Virus record (IMG/VR): IMGVR_UViG_3300032296_000297 | Location: 1-21,137 of that record | Length of the DNA stretch: 21,137 nucleotides | Source: a virus | Reading direction: 5' to 3' (one strand) | In this document: positions 1 to 7,483 of the stretch, in pieces | Layout: each line of letters begins with the position of its first letter | How positions within the stretch are numbered: position 1 is the first letter of the stretch | Notes under the pieces: generated by a model | The model's database searches: none | The model's input: the letters and a program-made list of their open reading frames with translations, nothing else | What the model was told of the DNA's origin: nothing | Program-made: the position numbers and the translations under genes

Positions 1-1285
1 CAGGTCTTCTGCTTACTAGTTTCATTGTATACTGACCTTGAGGATTCCTTCCTCCAGGCTTAAACTCATAACCTTTATCTCTAAGGTTAGCATTCAATGT
101 GTTAATACTTCCTGGACCTCCAGACCATGCTTCAACTAATATATCTCTAAGCGTAGTATCTACTTCTTTAGGTGTTCCATCTCCACCTCCTCTTACTATA
201 TTAGGCATATCCTTCTGAACCTTCTCAGCTAACTGAATATCTACAGAAGAACGAACTCTTTCTTTAGCAGCTTTCTTTTGTTCGTCCGTTAGAACAGGCA
301 TAAATAATCCATTTCTGTCTTGTACTTTTCTTACTAGACTTAATTCTATTTCAGCAAGTTCTTCTTTAGTTGGTTCAGTATCTTTAACACCAGCATCAAC
401 TTTTAATTGTCTAAGACTGTTTATCTGCTGTTCTTTTTTAGCTTTATATTCTTGATCTGTTTTATAGTAGTAAGGAGTAATAACACCATTGTCAGCAAGC
501 ACACTTATCTGTGCTCTAGGATTATTATCAGGAGCAACAGTGTTTACAACATTCTCTACCATTATTTTATATGAGTCTTGTCGTTTTGCACTTTCAATAT
601 TTAACTCTCCTTCTTTTCCAAGATTCTGAAATATATTTTTCGTTTCCCAGTTCTTAACTATATCATTTACAGACTCATCAACATAAACTCTATTAGCAAT
701 AATGTTATCAGGAAGATTTACTGTCCTTACGTCATATATATTGCCTTTTATCTTACCATTATTTGGATCAGTATTAGCCATATATAAACGTCCATCATTA
801 TCCCATTGTGTTGCACTTTTACTTAAGTCAGACATCTGAGCAAGATCATCAAACATATCAATCTCAAAAGATGAAGCTTGTATCTTACCATTCTCATCTG
901 GAGTCTGACGCTTAACTATTTCTAAATATCTATCATCGTATGTCTTAGCTGTCTGAGCAAGAATTCCCCAATACTCTTTCATATTGTTCATCTTGTTCTT
1001 GTAGTCAGTGGGAGATATAAGACCAGCTTTCAAATCATCATTCCATTTCTTAATCAATACTCTTCCCTGATCAGCGCCACGAAGAACAGCTTGATTAAAT
1101 GTCTGATTCTTTCCTGGCTGCCAGGCATTAAGCATAGCTTGATTATCAGCAGCTATCTTATCAAGCTCCTCACGTTTCTTCTGACGTTCCTCACCTATCT
1201 GGTATACCTTTCCAGCTAAGTCTTCAGAAAGCTCAGCCCAGTTAATTGCCTGTGTAGGTACAAATCCTGCGTATTCTATTGCCAT
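1..1285 (-). CDS. Internal virion / cargo (ejection) protein, N-terminal part, cut by the left edge
   Basis: An open frame runs from an ATG at 1285 to the left edge without a stop, giving 428 codons of a longer protein. It starts MAIEYAGFVPTQAINW, followed by a Lys/Glu-rich helical stretch (residues about 25-50), and remains mostly hydrophilic and helical with repeated QKKAAKE/EELAEIE-type segments. No signal peptide or membrane helix is visible. This N-terminus and composition recall proteins encoded after the tail genes of crAss-like and other environmental podophages, which are thought to be packaged in the capsid and ejected with the DNA. It lies 13 nt after the small internal virion gene, so the two are probably co-transcribed. 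The frame and start are seen directly; the cargo role is inferred from position and composition. No enzymatic motif is visible in the part present. Confidence 0.75.
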   Translation of the reverse strand, partial: MAIEYAGFVPTQAINWAELSEDLAGKVYQIGEERQKKREELDKIAADNQAMLNAWQPGKNQTFNQAVLRGADQGRVLIKKWNDDLKAGLISPTDYKNKMNNMKEYWGILAQTAKTYDDRYLEIVKRQTPDENGKIQASSFEIDMFDDLAQMSDLSKSATQWDNDGRLYMANTDPNNGKIKGNIYDVRTVNLPDNIIANRVYVDESVNDIVKNWETKNIFQNLGKEGELNIESAKRQDSYKIMVENVVNTVAPDNNPRAQISVLADNGVITPYYYKTDQEYKAKKEQQINSLRQLKVDAGVKDTEPTKEELAEIELSLVRKVQDRNGLFMPVLTDEQKKAAKERVRSSVDIQLAEKVQKDMPNIVRGGGDGTPKEVDTTLRDILVEAWSGGPGSINTLNANLRDKGYEFKPGGRNPQGQYTMKLVSRRP

Positions 1286-1298
1286 GGTTTAAAAATAT

Positions 1299-2006
1299 CT
1301 AAAATCTAAAAGATGATAAGTACTTCATTTGTTCAGGTGTTAACCCAGATTGTTGCATTTGAGGATTTGACTCAACTGTTCCTCTATTCTGCGTTAACCC
1401 ACCTAATTGAGAAGCTGTTCCTGCTGTCATAGCAGCAGCTTTATTTTGCTGATACAATGGAACTGCTTCACCTGCATATCCTACTGCTGATCCTAATCCT
1501 TGAACTGCACCACTAATACCTGCATATATATTTTCTTGAGCCTGAGCCGCTGCTCCTTGAGCACCTTGCAATTGAGCATAAGTAAATTCTCTTTCGCCTA
1601 AAGTATTACGCATATTAGCTCCTTGCTGTGCTTCAGCTTTAGCCATCGCAAGTCCCATCTGTGCTTCGTTAGCCTGAGATGCCAATTGAAGCTGCTGCTC
1701 AGAACCTACTTGCATCATTCCAGGAAGCGCACCGATAACTGCCTCTGCCCCTGCTCCTTGTACAGACTGTACGCCTGACATCATTGCACGATCTGCTGAT
1801 TGCTGTGCTAGTTCAAAACCTAGAGTAGGCATTTCAATATCTTTGAATGCGTTCTCTTCCTTAATATTTTTCATTCGATTAGCCGCAGCTGTTGCTGCTG
1901 ATTGAGCTTTTTTCTTATCTTTATTAGCTTGTACCGCTTGATTGACGCTTAGTCCAACACCAGCTAAGGCTACCCCTGCTGATATTACTGCTGTTGCTGC
2001 TGCCAT
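1299..2006 (-). CDS. Small Ala/Gln-rich internal virion protein (T7 gp14-like type)
   Basis: This 235-aa protein has a short hydrophobic N-terminus (AVISAGVALAGVGLSV, residues 6-21) that could insert in a membrane. A basic stretch follows (NKDKKKAQ), then a long Ala/Gln/Met-rich helical region (residues about 65-175) and a flexible Gln/Thr/Asn-rich tail ending SGLTPEQMKYLSSFRF. The composition and the place between tail genes and a larger internal protein resemble small core/ejection proteins such as T7 gp14, which help carry DNA across the cell envelope. Similarity is in character rather than in a diagnostic motif. The ATG at 2006 lies inside the end of the oxygenase gene (22-nt overlap), which suggests coupled translation. 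It could instead be a scaffold-like or tail-associated helical protein. Confidence 0.65.
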   Translation of the reverse strand: MAAATAVISAGVALAGVGLSVNQAVQANKDKKKAQSAATAAANRMKNIKEENAFKDIEMPTLGFELAQQSADRAMMSGVQSVQGAGAEAVIGALPGMMQVGSEQQLQLASQANEAQMGLAMAKAEAQQGANMRNTLGEREFTYAQLQGAQGAAAQAQENIYAGISGAVQGLGSAVGYAGEAVPLYQQNKAAAMTAGTASQLGGLTQNRGTVESNPQMQQSGLTPEQMKYLSSFRF

Positions 2007-2488
2007 TTCTTTCTGTTTAAAAATAAAACCTGAATAAGTCTAGACGACTTACCAACCCCAAAGTTACTGAAAATATTTCGACTGTGTAACAGCTCTGAAT
2101 CAAAAATGATCATCCTATTGAAATCAGAGAAAAACCTAACCTTCAGGCTTTTGTCATCGTTGTATACCGTAGTTCCATCATTGGGAATATTTTCACTGCT
2201 TAAGTACAGTATCGCAGTCAGGTCACCCATCATCTCATCGCTATGTATGAAGTTAGGTTCTAGCTGTCCTTCAGGTGATATACGCACAAAGTTATGTGCT
2301 ACCTCGTACTCGTTACGAAGGAACCAAAGAAGCCTCTTCTGTACCTCGTCATCTAGGCGTGGCTGTATTCCTTTGAATACACCTACCTCTGTATCTACAT
2401 CGTAGAACTCTTTACTGAATATGTCTTCAAGATGCTTCTCTGGGTTATCCAAGAAATCATCTATTACATTGAACTGTCTTAGCTTCAT
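1985..2488 (-). CDS. 2OG-Fe(II) oxygenase, prolyl 4-hydroxylase-like
   Basis: The protein fits the small double-stranded beta-helix dioxygenases that use Fe(II), O2 and 2-oxoglutarate to hydroxylate side chains. The facial triad is visible: HSD at residues 82-84 (His82, Asp84) and a distal His135 in FDSELLHSR. Arg150 in KSSRLIQVLFL is placed to bind 2-oxoglutarate. I chose the ATG at 2488 because it forms an ATGA overlap with the stop of the upstream acetyltransferase gene and gives a natural MKLRQFNVIDDFL start (167 aa). The longer frame from 2539 would add 17 residues that only read through the upstream gene. The final QQQQQ is a by-product of overlapping the Ala-rich start of the next gene. 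Candidate substrates are Pro residues of phage tail proteins, but a host target is also possible. The fold assignment is firm; the substrate is unknown. Confidence 0.8.
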   Translation of the reverse strand: MKLRQFNVIDDFLDNPEKHLEDIFSKEFYDVDTEVGVFKGIQPRLDDEVQKRLLWFLRNEYEVAHNFVRISPEGQLEPNFIHSDEMMGDLTAILYLSSENIPNDGTTVYNDDKSLKVRFFSDFNRMIIFDSELLHSRNIFSNFGVGKSSRLIQVLFLNRKKWQQQQQ

Positions 2489-2892
2489 AGTAACTTTATC
2501 ATCTCTTGGCATCCGCTGCTGCCTAACTGATATCCACATGCTTCATACCTATCTATCAGAGGCTTGCTCTTAAGCGATGTGTATGCAAACTTATATCCTT
2601 TGTCCTTTGCTATGTCTGTAAGCGTATATATAAGAGTATCTAACGCAATTACTCTACTGTCTCTATCCTTGAACTCTGGATTAGATACGATGTACTCGAT
2701 CCACACGGTCTTAGAGTTAGTGAAGTATATAAACCCAGCACATACATCAACCTTATCTATAGATACAATTAAACCTCCAGCCCCATCTTGTGGGAGCATA
2801 TCCTTAGCAGGAGGTGTCCACCTCCAACCTTTCCACCATCCAACTAGTATATTGTCGTAGTCTTCTGGCTGTAAGAATCTAATGTCTATCAT
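2485..2892 (-). CDS. GNAT-family N-acetyltransferase
   Basis: This 135-aa protein has the layout of a minimal GNAT domain. An N-terminal strand-helix (IRFLQPEDYDNIL) is followed by WWKGWRWTPP, then central strands (GGLIVSID, VCAGFIYFTNSKTVWIEYIVS, with the acetyl-CoA-binding region expected just after IEYIVSNPEF). A long helix (residues about 79-98) follows, and the C-terminal RYEACGYQ is the usual GNAT closing motif. The canonical Q/R-x-x-G-x-G/A pyrophosphate loop is degenerate here (NPEFKDRDSR), so activity should not be assumed. Closely similar proteins with the WWKxWRW segment occur, as I recall, near tail genes of environmental phages. It overlaps the preceding and following genes by 4 nt (ATGA) on both sides, which ties it to a tail gene and to the oxygenase. 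Its substrate is unknown. Confidence 0.75.
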   Translation of the reverse strand: MIDIRFLQPEDYDNILVGWWKGWRWTPPAKDMLPQDGAGGLIVSIDKVDVCAGFIYFTNSKTVWIEYIVSNPEFKDRDSRVIALDTLIYTLTDIAKDKGYKFAYTSLKSKPLIDRYEACGYQLGSSGCQEMIKLL

Positions 2893-3677
2893 GGGAAACT
2901 CTTAAACGCTGATGTCTCTACATCGAATAGTTCAACCTCTCCAAATGAGTTATTTATAAGTTGAACCTCCATGTAATATCCACGAATACCGTAAGACTCA
3001 GCTACGTTATTCTTAACTATAAATATCATATCCCCAACCGCAGGTGGTGGTGGTGAAGTAGATGGGTCAGGTATGTAATCCATTGCGTCTCCTGAGAAAG
3101 AAGATATATAACCTAAGTAAGTCATTGTATTACTTAAGGTATTAAACTTATATACTCTATCTCCAACACTTACATTTGAAGGTATATTGAATGGAAAGAA
3201 TATTGTAGGGCCAGCAGGATTTACAAAGTTTGTTCTTCCAATGCCTTGCGTAGATATTGAGTTAGGATCTATTATTGATACAGAGTTGTTACGTATGTAT
3301 GCAAACCATCCTCCTTCTTTTAAATCGTAGTAGCTCTCAAGAACAGATGCGTACCCAAGGTCTGTAGTTATGTTAGCCTCCCAAGTATCTGTAGATTCAA
3401 GAGCTATAGTCTTGAACATCTTATTTGTTGTAGGATCTTGGTTAAATATAGTTGTTATTGTAGAGTTGTAGTGATAGTACTGATTACCTGGAAGATCGAA
3501 GTTACGATAAAAATCATTCCTATACAAAGCAGCTGATGAGTCATGCTCATAAAGATTACCATTCTTCCACGTATAAAAAGTGCTGTTTAATCCCAACATC
3601 CAGTCTGGGTAAAAGCTCCAGAATGAAGTCCATCCCTTAGATCGTGGTGAATATGTTACTGTAATCTCTCCTGCCAT
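2889..3677 (-). CDS. Tail protein resembling the detached C-terminal part of a crAss-like stabilisation/muzzle protein
   Basis: This 262-aa protein opens with ITVTYSPRSKGWTSFWSF and continues PDWMLGLNSTFYTWKNG NLYEHDS (residues about 24-47). I associate the KGWTSF...FYTxKNGxLYxH signature with the C-terminal portion of crAss-like stabilisation proteins, where it normally sits in the same chain as the NKDLDERL N-terminus. Here those parts are separate genes, with the fibre and glycosyltransferase genes between them. The rest is beta-rich. A proline run, PDPSTSPPPPAVGD, lies at residues 204-216. The start at 3677 follows two TAnnTTTG motifs, and the stop overlaps the acetyltransferase start by 4 nt. 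A tail or muzzle role is likely; the exact structural position is not known. Confidence 0.65.
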   Translation of the reverse strand: MAGEITVTYSPRSKGWTSFWSFYPDWMLGLNSTFYTWKNGNLYEHDSSAALYRNDFYRNFDLPGNQYYHYNSTITTIFNQDPTTNKMFKTIALESTDTWEANITTDLGYASVLESYYDLKEGGWFAYIRNNSVSIIDPNSISTQGIGRTNFVNPAGPTIFFPFNIPSNVSVGDRVYKFNTLSNTMTYLGYISSFSGDAMDYIPDPSTSPPPPAVGDMIFIVKNNVAESYGIRGYYMEVQLINNSFGEVELFDVETSAFKSFP

Positions 3678-3695
3678 ACAGCAAAGATAGCAAAT

Positions 3696-4610
3696 TTAGA
3701 CCAAACAGCTACTTACAGACTTCATAAAGTTGTAGTAGTTGTAAGAACACCTGCTGTCACTTATGTCTAAGTCAACGTTAAAAGGGTAGCTATCTATGTA
3801 GTCAGCTTTAAAGAACATACCCTGATTTGCGTCTGGCACTCCTGCGTTATGGAAGAACGACAGTTCGTACCACCTCTCTATTGAACATGTAGCCCAGCAG
3901 AAGTCAAACTCTTTAGGCACAACAACCTGATGACCTAGCTTCCATCCTACCCACAGCTCTGCCCACATGGACGCAGTCCACACCTGTATACCGTATGGAT
4001 CACCTTCTTGTTTTAGATGACTAACTGAGTTAAGGTACTTATAAAGTTCGTTAGATGTCTTGTATACTTGTCGCCAGTAGTCTCCATCTATATTCTTCAT
4101 AAGCTTCTGAGCACCACCACTGTTAGCTTGGTTTGCTTCAACTATAAATCTATCTATATCTACAACAGCACACATGCCTTCAAGTATCTCGTGACTCTTA
4201 CTCTTAATGTAGTCAGCACCTATGTAGCTCACAGTATCACTGAAGTACCACCTGTCGTCTTGTAAGAATGGTGTGAAGTCGAAGTACTTAGTAAATAAGA
4301 AGTCGCAGTCGTGGAAGAATATAGCGTCATCCTTTAAGTACGGATGCTCGTCAAAGTGCTTCGCTAGTATATACGCCTGAACAGATGGAGGATAAAAGTC
4401 CTCCTCCCTATCGTCCTCGTAGAAGAAGAACCTTACGTATGGAAACTTAGCCTGCACCTTGCGCCATGACTCAGGTATATCACCGTAGTATCCTGCAACC
4501 ACATCGATATAGTTGCCGTTGTACCCCAACTCTAAGAAGTTGTGAAGGTATACCTCAACCTGCCACGCATAGTAATCGTTAGCAGGTTGAGCTGATAATA
4601 GTCTTAGCAT
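3696..4610 (-). CDS. GT-A-type glycosyltransferase (hydroxyproline O-arabinosyltransferase-like character)
   Basis: This 304-aa protein would transfer a sugar from a nucleotide-sugar donor to an acceptor. The metal/donor-binding DxD motif is DCD at residues 101-103, at the end of a hydrophobic strand (AIFFHDCDFLF) as GT-A folds require. Further conserved-looking blocks are NSGGAQ (163-168), DPYGIQVWTASMWAELW (204-220) and FFHNAGV (252-258). The ATG at 4610 overlaps the fibre stop by 7 nt and gives a natural MLRLLSAQPAN start. The frame extends 36 codons further upstream (to 4718), but only through the fibre gene in another frame, so I reject that. The overall pattern recalls Hyp-O-arabinosyltransferase-like proteins found in environmental phages. 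The enzyme class is well supported; sugar and acceptor are unknown. Its position next to the Thr-rich fibre makes that protein the first candidate acceptor. Confidence 0.75.
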   Translation of the reverse strand: MLRLLSAQPANDYYAWQVEVYLHNFLELGYNGNYIDVVAGYYGDIPESWRKVQAKFPYVRFFFYEDDREEDFYPPSVQAYILAKHFDEHPYLKDDAIFFHDCDFLFTKYFDFTPFLQDDRWYFSDTVSYIGADYIKSKSHEILEGMCAVVDIDRFIVEANQANSGGAQKLMKNIDGDYWRQVYKTSNELYKYLNSVSHLKQEGDPYGIQVWTASMWAELWVGWKLGHQVVVPKEFDFCWATCSIERWYELSFFHNAGVPDANQGMFFKADYIDSYPFNVDLDISDSRCSYNYYNFMKSVSSCLV

Positions 4611-7480
4611 ATAATTGAATTTCCAGTCCAATCGTTTCCGTCCCACTCGTAGGCTACTGACCCAGTAACTAACATGTACCAAGCTGCTGGAACTAGTACG
4701 TATATAGAACCAGTCCACTCGTACAGCTTGTTACCTATCGTACCTAACGGCCCGTCTGCGTAACGCTGTATGATAATACCGCTACATACATTCTCCTCTG
4801 TTTCCTTCCTTACAAATACAGCAGTAAGTGGAGGAAGTGATGTTGTTGTAGTAGTTGATGTAGATGTTGTTGACGTACTTGTAGTCGTAGTAGTTGACGT
4901 GGTTGTTGTGGTTGTAGTAATCCCTGTACAGTCAGAACACTTCTCGTATGTGAAAAGTATATAGGCTAACGGAGTAGTTGGCATCTTTGTGTTAGCTAGT
5001 TTATAACAGTTACCATCGTCAGCCTTAACAATTGTGTCGTTAGGTAAAACTGAAAATGATATCTGTGCTAACGTAACTATTGCCCCACCTGAACATAGCC
5101 TAGCGTCGTAGTACTGAGTAGGTATAGTCGTTGTAGTCGTAGTAGTCGTAACTCCTGCGCATGCTATAACATTCAATACCTGTCCTGTTGACGCAATTTG
5201 TATAGAATAATCTGCACCATCGTAGAAATAGTACCAGCTTGATCCACCATTAAAAGGTGAAGCTCCTAACGAGTCAGAGTAAACAAAGTTTCCTACAACT
5301 GGGTATGCGCCTCCTCCGTTATGATACAGCGTAAGGTTAAGCGGAAGATTGTTCATACATGCATTAAAGCTGCTAGCGTATGGATCGCTTGTGATCATAA
5401 ACGAAGTAAGCACTGGCGCTGTAGTCGTTGTAGTAGTCGTCGTTGTAGTCGTAATACCTAGACAAGATGTACAGTCTACGAATGGACCTTCTGTGTGATC
5501 TATTATTATATAAGGATAAGATGGAGTAGTTGTGTTAACTATCTCCCAACAGTTTCCATCTATAGTCTTAACGATATCTCCAACTATAAACCCAGTAGAA
5601 GTTGTATCAACTAATATACCTATAACTAATCCGTCAGGACAAAGCGTAGCTTCGAACCAATCTCCTGTAGGAAGGGTAGTCGTTGTAGTCGTTGTGGTTG
5701 TTGATGTAGTTGTAGTAGTAACAGTAGGACATTCGTTCTTGTCGCACACGTTACCAGTCTCACATACCTTAATAGAGTATGTTGAGTGGTCTATCTTGTA
5801 CCATACACCTCCACCCATGAACTTCTCTTGGGCCTTGTAGTCAATGTAAATTGTATCATTTACTGTAGGTACTCTTCCGTTACCGTTGTGGTAAAGAAGT
5901 GTATACACTGGGTCTACAACGCAAGCTGCGTCACCAGTGTCACCTATGTTCTCAACGTCAATAGCGAAAGGTGTTAGTCTTATGCCTGTGTCAACATTGA
6001 TAGATAAATTACTTTGTAAACTAATGCCTACACAATTACCTGCCTCTACAATTATATCGTATTTACATGCTTCATTAGCTGTGCCTGACAGAATTCCTGA
6101 TGTTACATCAAACGAAAGACCTTCAGGAAGTAGGTAAGACTGACATGCATTAGTTTCTGTAGATGTACCATCACCACTAATCAGATTCATAGTTCCAGTC
6201 TGCCCACAAACTGTAGTGTTTCCATTTATGTTTAACGTCACATTCACAGTGTTTCCATCACAGTCTGTATACTGGAATAATGAACCTCTAGTGCCTCCAG
6301 TTAATTCAAAAGTTGCACAGTTAGATATTAGTTTCCAAGACGTAGGGTTATTTGTTGCTGCAAATGATATGTTTACTGCGTTACCCTGAGTTATGTATAT
6401 ATCGTCTTGGAAGATAAAAGGAACGGTGTACTCTAAGCAGTCACATCCACCAGACGAAGTGACAACTCCTTCAGTACTAACACCTACATAAACACCACCT
6501 GATGATGGCGAAACCATAAGTGGTGTGGTGCTCATTAAGTGAAGAGCATTATTACCATTATAAACTGTTGATCCTGCTGCCTCACTGTAGATAGTGTTGT
6601 TATTATCTGGAAGCGCATTAATGCCATCGTGCCAGTACTGCGTTGCAGGAACTTGTGTACATACGTTAGATACATCTCCGTCTGTAGGATCTAGATAAAA
6701 AGTTGTAAGTGATGGATTAACCTTAGTAAGTGTCCATGAAGAAGATACCAATGGAGAGTATGCGTACACGTACCCTTTATCTATAGCTGAAGAGAACTTA
6801 CTGAAGTCCATACTTCCAACACCATTATCAACCAATCCATCGTATGGTGATACGAGTTTAATGTCATCTGGGTCAATACCTAATGCAATAAGCGCATTGT
6901 AGTTTGCAGATGAGTTAAGACCTACGTACCCAGTGTCTGCAACTACAGCATTATTGTAAGCCAATATAAACCTAGTTGGAGCACCAGTAATATTATACTG
7001 AACAGAAGCTCTTCCTACATCAAATCCAAAATCAGACTCTATATATCTAGTCGTTTGATCCCCTACATAAGATACTACGCCTCCAGTCATAGTGTCTGTA
7101 TAGTCCCATATAAGGTATAAGTTTTCGAAGTTGTTTGGGTTGCTAAACACAAACGTTCCCTCATACCTACCTCCAACTAAAGTTACAGGTACTTGTGTAG
7201 CTAACGAAATAATAATATCTCTGTCCTTGTCAGTGTAATTCTCATTAGTAACTAGGTAGTATACTTTGTTATTTAATGTAGGCTGTAGATCCCTAACTTC
7301 TGTACTAGTTCCAATGATACCAGTCTTAACAGTTACTGTAGACCCATTATATGGCATGTAGTCTATACCTCCAATACCAGTAGCCACATCGAAAAGAGCT
7401 ACCTGATTTTCATTAAGTACTACATTATCAAATTCATAATTTAAACTACCTGTATAACTAAATCCTTGATCTGTTCTCAT
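4604..7480 (-). CDS. Modular tail fibre / receptor-binding protein with Thr-only linkers
   Basis: This 958-aa protein has a beta-rich N-terminal region (about 1-330) and a Cys-containing middle with an Ig-like motif LLPEGLSFDVTSGILSGT (about 447-464), similar to the He_PIG type. A C-terminal string of modules follows, joined by Thr/Ser tracts. Module B occurs twice (about 500-583 and 688-776), sharing LYHNGxG, a GG-x-WY core, YSI and a closing Cys. Module A occurs twice (about 606-676 and 788-854), sharing DGNC(W/Y) and a closing (D/K)C-x-x-C-x-G. A last Trp/Tyr-rich module (882-958) ends YEWDGNDWTGNSIIC. Its place directly after the muzzle-like gene (3-nt gap) and its modularity suggest host-surface binding. 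The N-terminus presumably attaches to the tail, but I see no known attachment motif. Confidence 0.7.
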   Translation of the reverse strand: MRTDQGFSYTGSLNYEFDNVVLNENQVALFDVATGIGGIDYMPYNGSTVTVKTGIIGTSTEVRDLQPTLNNKVYYLVTNENYTDKDRDIIISLATQVPVTLVGGRYEGTFVFSNPNNFENLYLIWDYTDTMTGGVVSYVGDQTTRYIESDFGFDVGRASVQYNITGAPTRFILAYNNAVVADTGYVGLNSSANYNALIALGIDPDDIKLVSPYDGLVDNGVGSMDFSKFSSAIDKGYVYAYSPLVSSSWTLTKVNPSLTTFYLDPTDGDVSNVCTQVPATQYWHDGINALPDNNNTIYSEAAGSTVYNGNNALHLMSTTPLMVSPSSGGVYVGVSTEGVVTSSGGCDCLEYTVPFIFQDDIYITQGNAVNISFAATNNPTSWKLISNCATFELTGGTRGSLFQYTDCDGNTVNVTLNINGNTTVCGQTGTMNLISGDGTSTETNACQSYLLPEGLSFDVTSGILSGTANEACKYDIIVEAGNCVGISLQSNLSINVDTGIRLTPFAIDVENIGDTGDAACVVDPVYTLLYHNGNGRVPTVNDTIYIDYKAQEKFMGGGVWYKIDHSTYSIKVCETGNVCDKNECPTVTTTTTSTTTTTTTTTLPTGDWFEATLCPDGLVIGILVDTTSTGFIVGDIVKTIDGNCWEIVNTTTPSYPYIIIDHTEGPFVDCTSCLGITTTTTTTTTTTAPVLTSFMITSDPYASSFNACMNNLPLNLTLYHNGGGAYPVVGNFVYSDSLGASPFNGGSSWYYFYDGADYSIQIASTGQVLNVIACAGVTTTTTTTTIPTQYYDARLCSGGAIVTLAQISFSVLPNDTIVKADDGNCYKLANTKMPTTPLAYILFTYEKCSDCTGITTTTTTTSTTTTTSTSTTSTSTTTTTSLPPLTAVFVRKETEENVCSGIIIQRYADGPLGTIGNKLYEWTGSIYVLVPAAWYMLVTGSVAYEWDGNDWTGNSIIC
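4838..4918 (-). repeat. Thr/Ser linker 4 of the fibre (27 codons)
   Basis: Residues 855-881 are 19 Thr or more broken by scattered Ser, bounded by CTGI before and LPP after. On the plus strand it reads as imperfect GTN/TGA triplets. All changes are in frame, and Thr codons are mixed rather than one repeated unit. It joins the second Cys module to the terminal Trp/Tyr-rich module and is the longest of the four tracts. Confidence 0.95.
5126..5149 (-). repeat. Thr linker 3 of the fibre (8 codons)
   Basis: Residues 778-785 are eight consecutive Thr, preceded by CAGV and followed by IPT. The codons are mixed ACA/ACG/ACT. It separates the second LYHNG module from the second DGNC module. Confidence 0.95.
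5420..5452 (-). repeat. Thr linker 2 of the fibre (11 codons)
   Basis: Residues 677-687 are eleven consecutive Thr, preceded by CLGI and followed by APV. ACG, ACA and ACT alternate irregularly. It separates the first DGNC module from the second LYHNG module. Confidence 0.95.
5675..5719 (-). repeat. Thr/Ser linker 1 of the fibre (15 codons)
   Basis: Residues 588-602 are Thr with one Ser, preceded by ECPTV and followed by LPTG. It separates the first LYHNG module from the first DGNC module. All four Thr codons appear. Confidence 0.95.
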
Positions 7481-7483
7481 TTC

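Noticed and set aside
3042-3053. GGT triplet repeat as an unstable microsatellite
   Set aside because: Only four units, in frame and coding for PPPP. It is too short to call a repeat locus.
4611-4718. Extended N-terminus of the glycosyltransferase from the ATG at 4718
   Set aside because: The extra 36 residues lie wholly within the fibre gene in another frame and look unlike a protein start. The ATG at 4610 overlaps the fibre stop in the coupled manner seen for other genes.
4770-4964. Plus-strand Val/Asp-rich frame across the Thr linker (and similar ones at 5532-5840)
   Set aside because: The valine runs are only the reverse complement of the Thr codons (GTN on the plus strand). There is no start context and it lies inside a convincing minus-strand gene.
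4604-7480. Diversity-generating retroelement target in the fibre
   Set aside because: There is no reverse transcriptase, template repeat or adenine-biased variable region in the window, and the repeat modules differ throughout rather than at adenine sites.
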